From contig JAYWGJ010000179.1 in the NCBI GenBank assembly GCA_043778315.1, forward strand, positions 1 through 6,844: a stretch of DNA of 6,844 bases, in the 5' to 3' direction. This document shows positions 4,799 to 6,844 of this stretch, in pieces. The stretch is from JBEEMU01 sp043778315. Lineage in GTDB: Bacteria; Bacteroidota; Bacteroidia; Chitinophagales; Saprospiraceae. Each line of letters starts with the position of its first letter. The stretch's first letter is position 1. The notes beneath the pieces were generated by a model, which saw only the letters and a list, made by a program, of their open reading frames with translations, was not told where the DNA came from and made no database searches. Made by a program: the position numbers and the translations under genes.

Positions 4799-5496
4799 CA
4801 CTTATAAAACAAGGCTTGCAGCCGATAAATAACTTTTTTTATCCACAAATTTGCCGTGCCTGCGGGCTGCAACTTTCAGGTAAGCAAGACGTGATTTGCA
4901 TTAAATGCAATTACCGCTTGCCCAAAACAAATATGCACGAAAATATCGTCAATCCGATGACTGAACGGTTTTGGGGTAGGGTAGAGGTGCGCTTTGCGGC
5001 GGCGTTTTACTATTATGGTAGAAGCGGCTTAGTTCGCCCATTGATACACCGTTTGAAATACCAAAATCAGCCCGAAATCGGCATCAAAATCGGGCAAATG
5101 TACGGAAATATATTGCGCGAAAATCTGTATTTCAACGAAATAGATACTATCGTTCCCGTTCCGATGCACCCTTCAAAGCTGCGGCTGCGCGGCTACAATC
5201 AGGCGGAGCGATTTGGAGCGGGCTTGGCAGAAACGATGCAAAAACCGATGCTCGAGGACGCGCTCGTGCGCGTAGTAGCGACCGAATCGCAAACCCGAAA
5301 AGGTAGAATGGACAGAACGGGCGTGTCGGAGAGCGTGTACGGGCTTCATCAAAATCCGCCCGATATAGCAGGCAAACATATTTTGCTGGTCGATGATGTG
5401 TTCACGACGGGCGCGACCCTCGAGGGCTGCGCCGCCGCGCTGCTCGCTATCCCGAACGTGACGGTGAGTATCGCGACTATCGCGACGGGTAAGTAG
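4792..5496 (+). CDS. comF: ComF family protein (amidophosphoribosyltransferase-like)
   Basis: The 234-residue protein has the ComF/GntX architecture. An N-terminal double zinc ribbon carries C21-x2-C24 (ICRACG) and C36-x2-C39 (ICIKCN). A middle region holds PLIHRLKYQNQPEIG (83-97), typical of the family's FKY motif. The phosphoribosyltransferase fold includes VPVPMHPSKLRLRGYNQAE (121-139) and the PRPP-binding loop LLVDDVFTTGATLEGC (198-213) with D201/D202. In naturally competent bacteria ComF homologues help single-stranded DNA uptake or processing in the cytoplasm; elsewhere the role is unclear, and no catalysed reaction is firmly established. Length is normal (220-240). Its start overlaps the stop of the DUF1294 gene by 7 bp. 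The stop TAG 5494-5496 is followed 8 bp later by a nested palindrome and then a strong terminator. Confidence 0.92.
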   Translation: MVTLIKQGLQPINNFFYPQICRACGLQLSGKQDVICIKCNYRLPKTNMHENIVNPMTERFWGRVEVRFAAAFYYYGRSGLVRPLIHRLKYQNQPEIGIKIGQMYGNILRENLYFNEIDTIVPVPMHPSKLRLRGYNQAERFGAGLAETMQKPMLEDALVRVVATESQTRKGRMDRTGVSESVYGLHQNPPDIAGKHILLVDDVFTTGATLEGCAAALLAIPNVTVSIATIATGK

Positions 5497-5504
5497 GGTA
5501 TCGA

Positions 5505-5537
5505 AAACCTATAAGGTTTTTAAAACCTTATAGGTTT
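5505..5537. repeat. Perfect 33-bp nested palindrome after comF
   Basis: The arms AAACCTATAAGGTTTT (5505-5520) and AAAACCTTATAGGTTT (5522-5537) are exact reverse complements around a single T. Each arm is itself near-palindromic (AAACCT-ATA-AGGTTT and AAACCT-TAT-AGGTTT), so it can form one long stem or two small side-by-side hairpins. There is no T-run after it, so it is not a standard terminator. Similar short AACCT/AGGTT palindromes are, from memory, common between genes in Bacteroidota; a dispersed repeat is the likeliest reading. Confidence 0.85.
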
Positions 5538-5555
5538 AGTCATACGTTTAGTCGT

Positions 5556-5598
5556 AAAAAAGCGGCAACCCTTACCAATCAAGGGCTGCCGCTTTTTT
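5556..5598. terminator. Bidirectional intrinsic terminator between comF and the spermidine gene
   Basis: The arms 5556-5573 and 5581-5598 pair over 18 positions with one mismatch (A5568/C5586) and a 7-base loop. The core is AGCGGCA, then CCCTT, paired with AAGGG and TGCCGCT. A-tract and T-tract of six bases flank the stem, so it works in both directions: for comF (stop 5496) and for the opposing gene (stop 5627). Confidence 0.93.
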
Positions 5599-5626
5599 AT
5601 TATTATAGCAAAATTATATAAAAAAA

Positions 5627-6844
5627 TTATTTCCCTTCCAACATTTCGCGTACAAAAGTAGGTAGCGCGAACGCCGCTTGATGCACTTCTGCGTTATAAT
5701 ATTTGAGTTTGTGCGCTTCGGCGAATGCCACAACGTCCTTGGTTTTGTAGTCTTTGCGCGGGTTTGTTTTGCCTTTGCTGCAATAAGTGAACGTCCACAT
5801 ACCCGTTGGGTAGGTCGGGATAAACGCTAAGTAAGTATGTACTTTGTCGTTGCCAAAAATGGTTTTGAAACATTGGTGCATCTCTACCATCGCTTTTTGG
5901 TTGAAGTGCGGACCTTCGCTTTGCGTCACCAAAATACCGTCTGGTTTGAGGCAACGTTGGCAGTTGCGGAAAAACGCTTCGCTGAATAAGCCTTCGGCTG
6001 GACCGCGCGGGTCGGAGCCGTCGACGATGATAATATCGTAGGTATTTGGTTTGGCGTTTGCCACAAACGAGATGCCGTCGTCAAATAATAACTCCAATTT
6101 TTCGTGACCAAAAGCGGACGACAAAGTAGGTAAATGCAGCTTAGATGCCTCGACCACTTTTTCGTCTATTTCTACCATCGTCACTTTTTGCAAGGCTGGA
6201 TATTTGACTATTTCGCGGACTGTTCCGCCGTCACCGCCGCCGATAACGAGTACGTTTTTCACTTTCGGCGCAGTCTGCATCGTGACGTGAACGAGCATTT
6301 CGTGGTAAACGAACTCGTCTTTTTCGGTACACATCACCAAGTCGTCGATGGTCAGCATTTTGCCGTAAGCGTAGGTATTGAGTACCTGTACGGTTTGGTA
6401 CGGCGATTTTGCGCGGTAAAGCAACTCGCCCGTGTGTCGGAGCGATAGCGCAATATCGTCGTTTTTGTCCGTGAACCACACATCGCGTTTGTACTCCGCT
6501 TTCACCGCGTCGTGTTGTGCGGTATCGTAAGCAATATCGCCTTTTAGTTGATAATCGATGCGCGTCATGAGGTCGGTCTGACCGCGTTTTAGCTCCATCG
6601 CCGAGCCGTTTTTGGCTTCGAAAGCTTTGAGCAAATAGTCGTAGCAGTCCCACGGGTTCACCGAGTCGCCGCAAGTGAACACATCTACCGCCGCGTACTG
6701 AAACTCTGGCCAAGTGTGTATCGCCAAATGGCTCTCTTGTATCACTACTACGCCCGAAACGCCGTAGGGCGAAAAGTGGTGAAACGTAGAGTTAATCACG
6801 GTTGCGGTCGCTTCGCGCGCCGCGTTTACCATCGAGGTTTCGAT
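5627..6844 (-). CDS. speD/speE: Fused S-adenosylmethionine decarboxylase / spermidine synthase (5' end outside window)
   Basis: One uninterrupted frame encodes two enzymes. It enters from the right edge (IETS precedes the Met at 6832), so about 30 N-terminal residues are outside. Numbering from that Met, residues 1-85 are a prokaryotic SpeD: HHFSPYGVSGVVVIQESHLA (18-37) holds the E33/S34 self-cleavage site whose Ser becomes the pyruvoyl cofactor; H39 in IHTWPE and C54 in FTCGD are the conserved catalytic residues. After a linker (about 86-116), residues 117-401 form SpeE: CTEKDEFVYHEML (168-180), the AdoMet-type loop VIGGGDGGTVREI (196-208), VEIDEKVVE (220-228), DDG (251-253), IVDGSDPRGPAEGLF (269-283) with the catalytic Asp, and YPTGMWTF (341-348). 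The chain would make decarboxylated S-adenosylmethionine and use it to convert putrescine to spermidine in the cytoplasm. Fused AdoMetDC-aminopropyltransferases are known in bacteria. Promoter lies outside. Confidence 0.94.
   Translation of the reverse strand: METSMVNAAREATATVINSTFHHFSPYGVSGVVVIQESHLAIHTWPEFQYAAVDVFTCGDSVNPWDCYDYLLKAFEAKNGSAMELKRGQTDLMTRIDYQLKGDIAYDTAQHDAVKAEYKRDVWFTDKNDDIALSLRHTGELLYRAKSPYQTVQVLNTYAYGKMLTIDDLVMCTEKDEFVYHEMLVHVTMQTAPKVKNVLVIGGGDGGTVREIVKYPALQKVTMVEIDEKVVEASKLHLPTLSSAFGHEKLELLFDDGISFVANAKPNTYDIIIVDGSDPRGPAEGLFSEAFFRNCQRCLKPDGILVTQSEGPHFNQKAMVEMHQCFKTIFGNDKVHTYLAFIPTYPTGMWTFTYCSKGKTNPRKDYKTKDVVAFAEAHKLKYYNAEVHQAAFALPTFVREMLEGK

Noticed and set aside
6231..6713. 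160-codon minus-strand and 104-codon plus-strand frames within the SpeD-SpeE region
   Set aside because: Both overlap the clearly conserved fusion frame and are Arg-rich or His-rich as expected for shadows.

Overview
The window looks like a Bacteroidota chromosome, probably Cytophagales-like. This rests on two promoter candidates of the TTG / TAnnTTTG type, AT-rich leaders without clear Shine-Dalgarno sequences, and two transposase remnants that resemble versions common in this phylum. The phylum call is an inference from style; there is no marker gene here.

Layout. (1) 1-329, minus strand: the first 109 codons of a cytochrome P450, running off the left edge. (2) About 478-2534: an AT-rich mobile-element graveyard with no intact gene. 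It holds a 187-bp structured repeat with 42-bp imperfect inverted ends and a perfect inner hairpin. Next is an ISAs1-family element that kept both terminal inverted repeats but lost the middle of its transposase. After it comes a broken ISAzo13-family transposase with its own Bacteroidota-type promoter candidate, then about 600 bp of AT-rich sequence with degenerate repeats. (3) 2535-3319, plus strand: a two-gene cluster, a NuiA-like nuclease inhibitor and a MazG-like nucleotide pyrophosphohydrolase. (4) 3320-4441, minus strand: a multipass membrane protein of unknown function whose stop codon abuts that of the MazG-like gene. (5) 4532-5496, plus strand: DUF1294 membrane protein and a ComF-type phosphoribosyltransferase, overlapping by 7 bp. 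They diverge from (4) across a short region with opposed promoter elements and a 13-bp palindrome. (6) 5505-5598: a 33-bp nested palindrome and a strong bidirectional terminator. (7) 5627-6844, minus strand: a single-chain fusion of S-adenosylmethionine decarboxylase and spermidine synthase, its first residues beyond the right edge.

Function. The right half is mostly housekeeping: polyamine synthesis, DNA-uptake-type phosphoribosyltransferase, nucleotide clean-up. The left third is accessory. I see no convincing new defence system. The most notable items are the inverted-repeat element at 478-664, the TIR-bearing internally deleted ISAs1 copy, the nuclease-inhibitor/MazG pair beside the element graveyard, the SpeD-SpeE fusion and the nested palindrome at 5505-5537.
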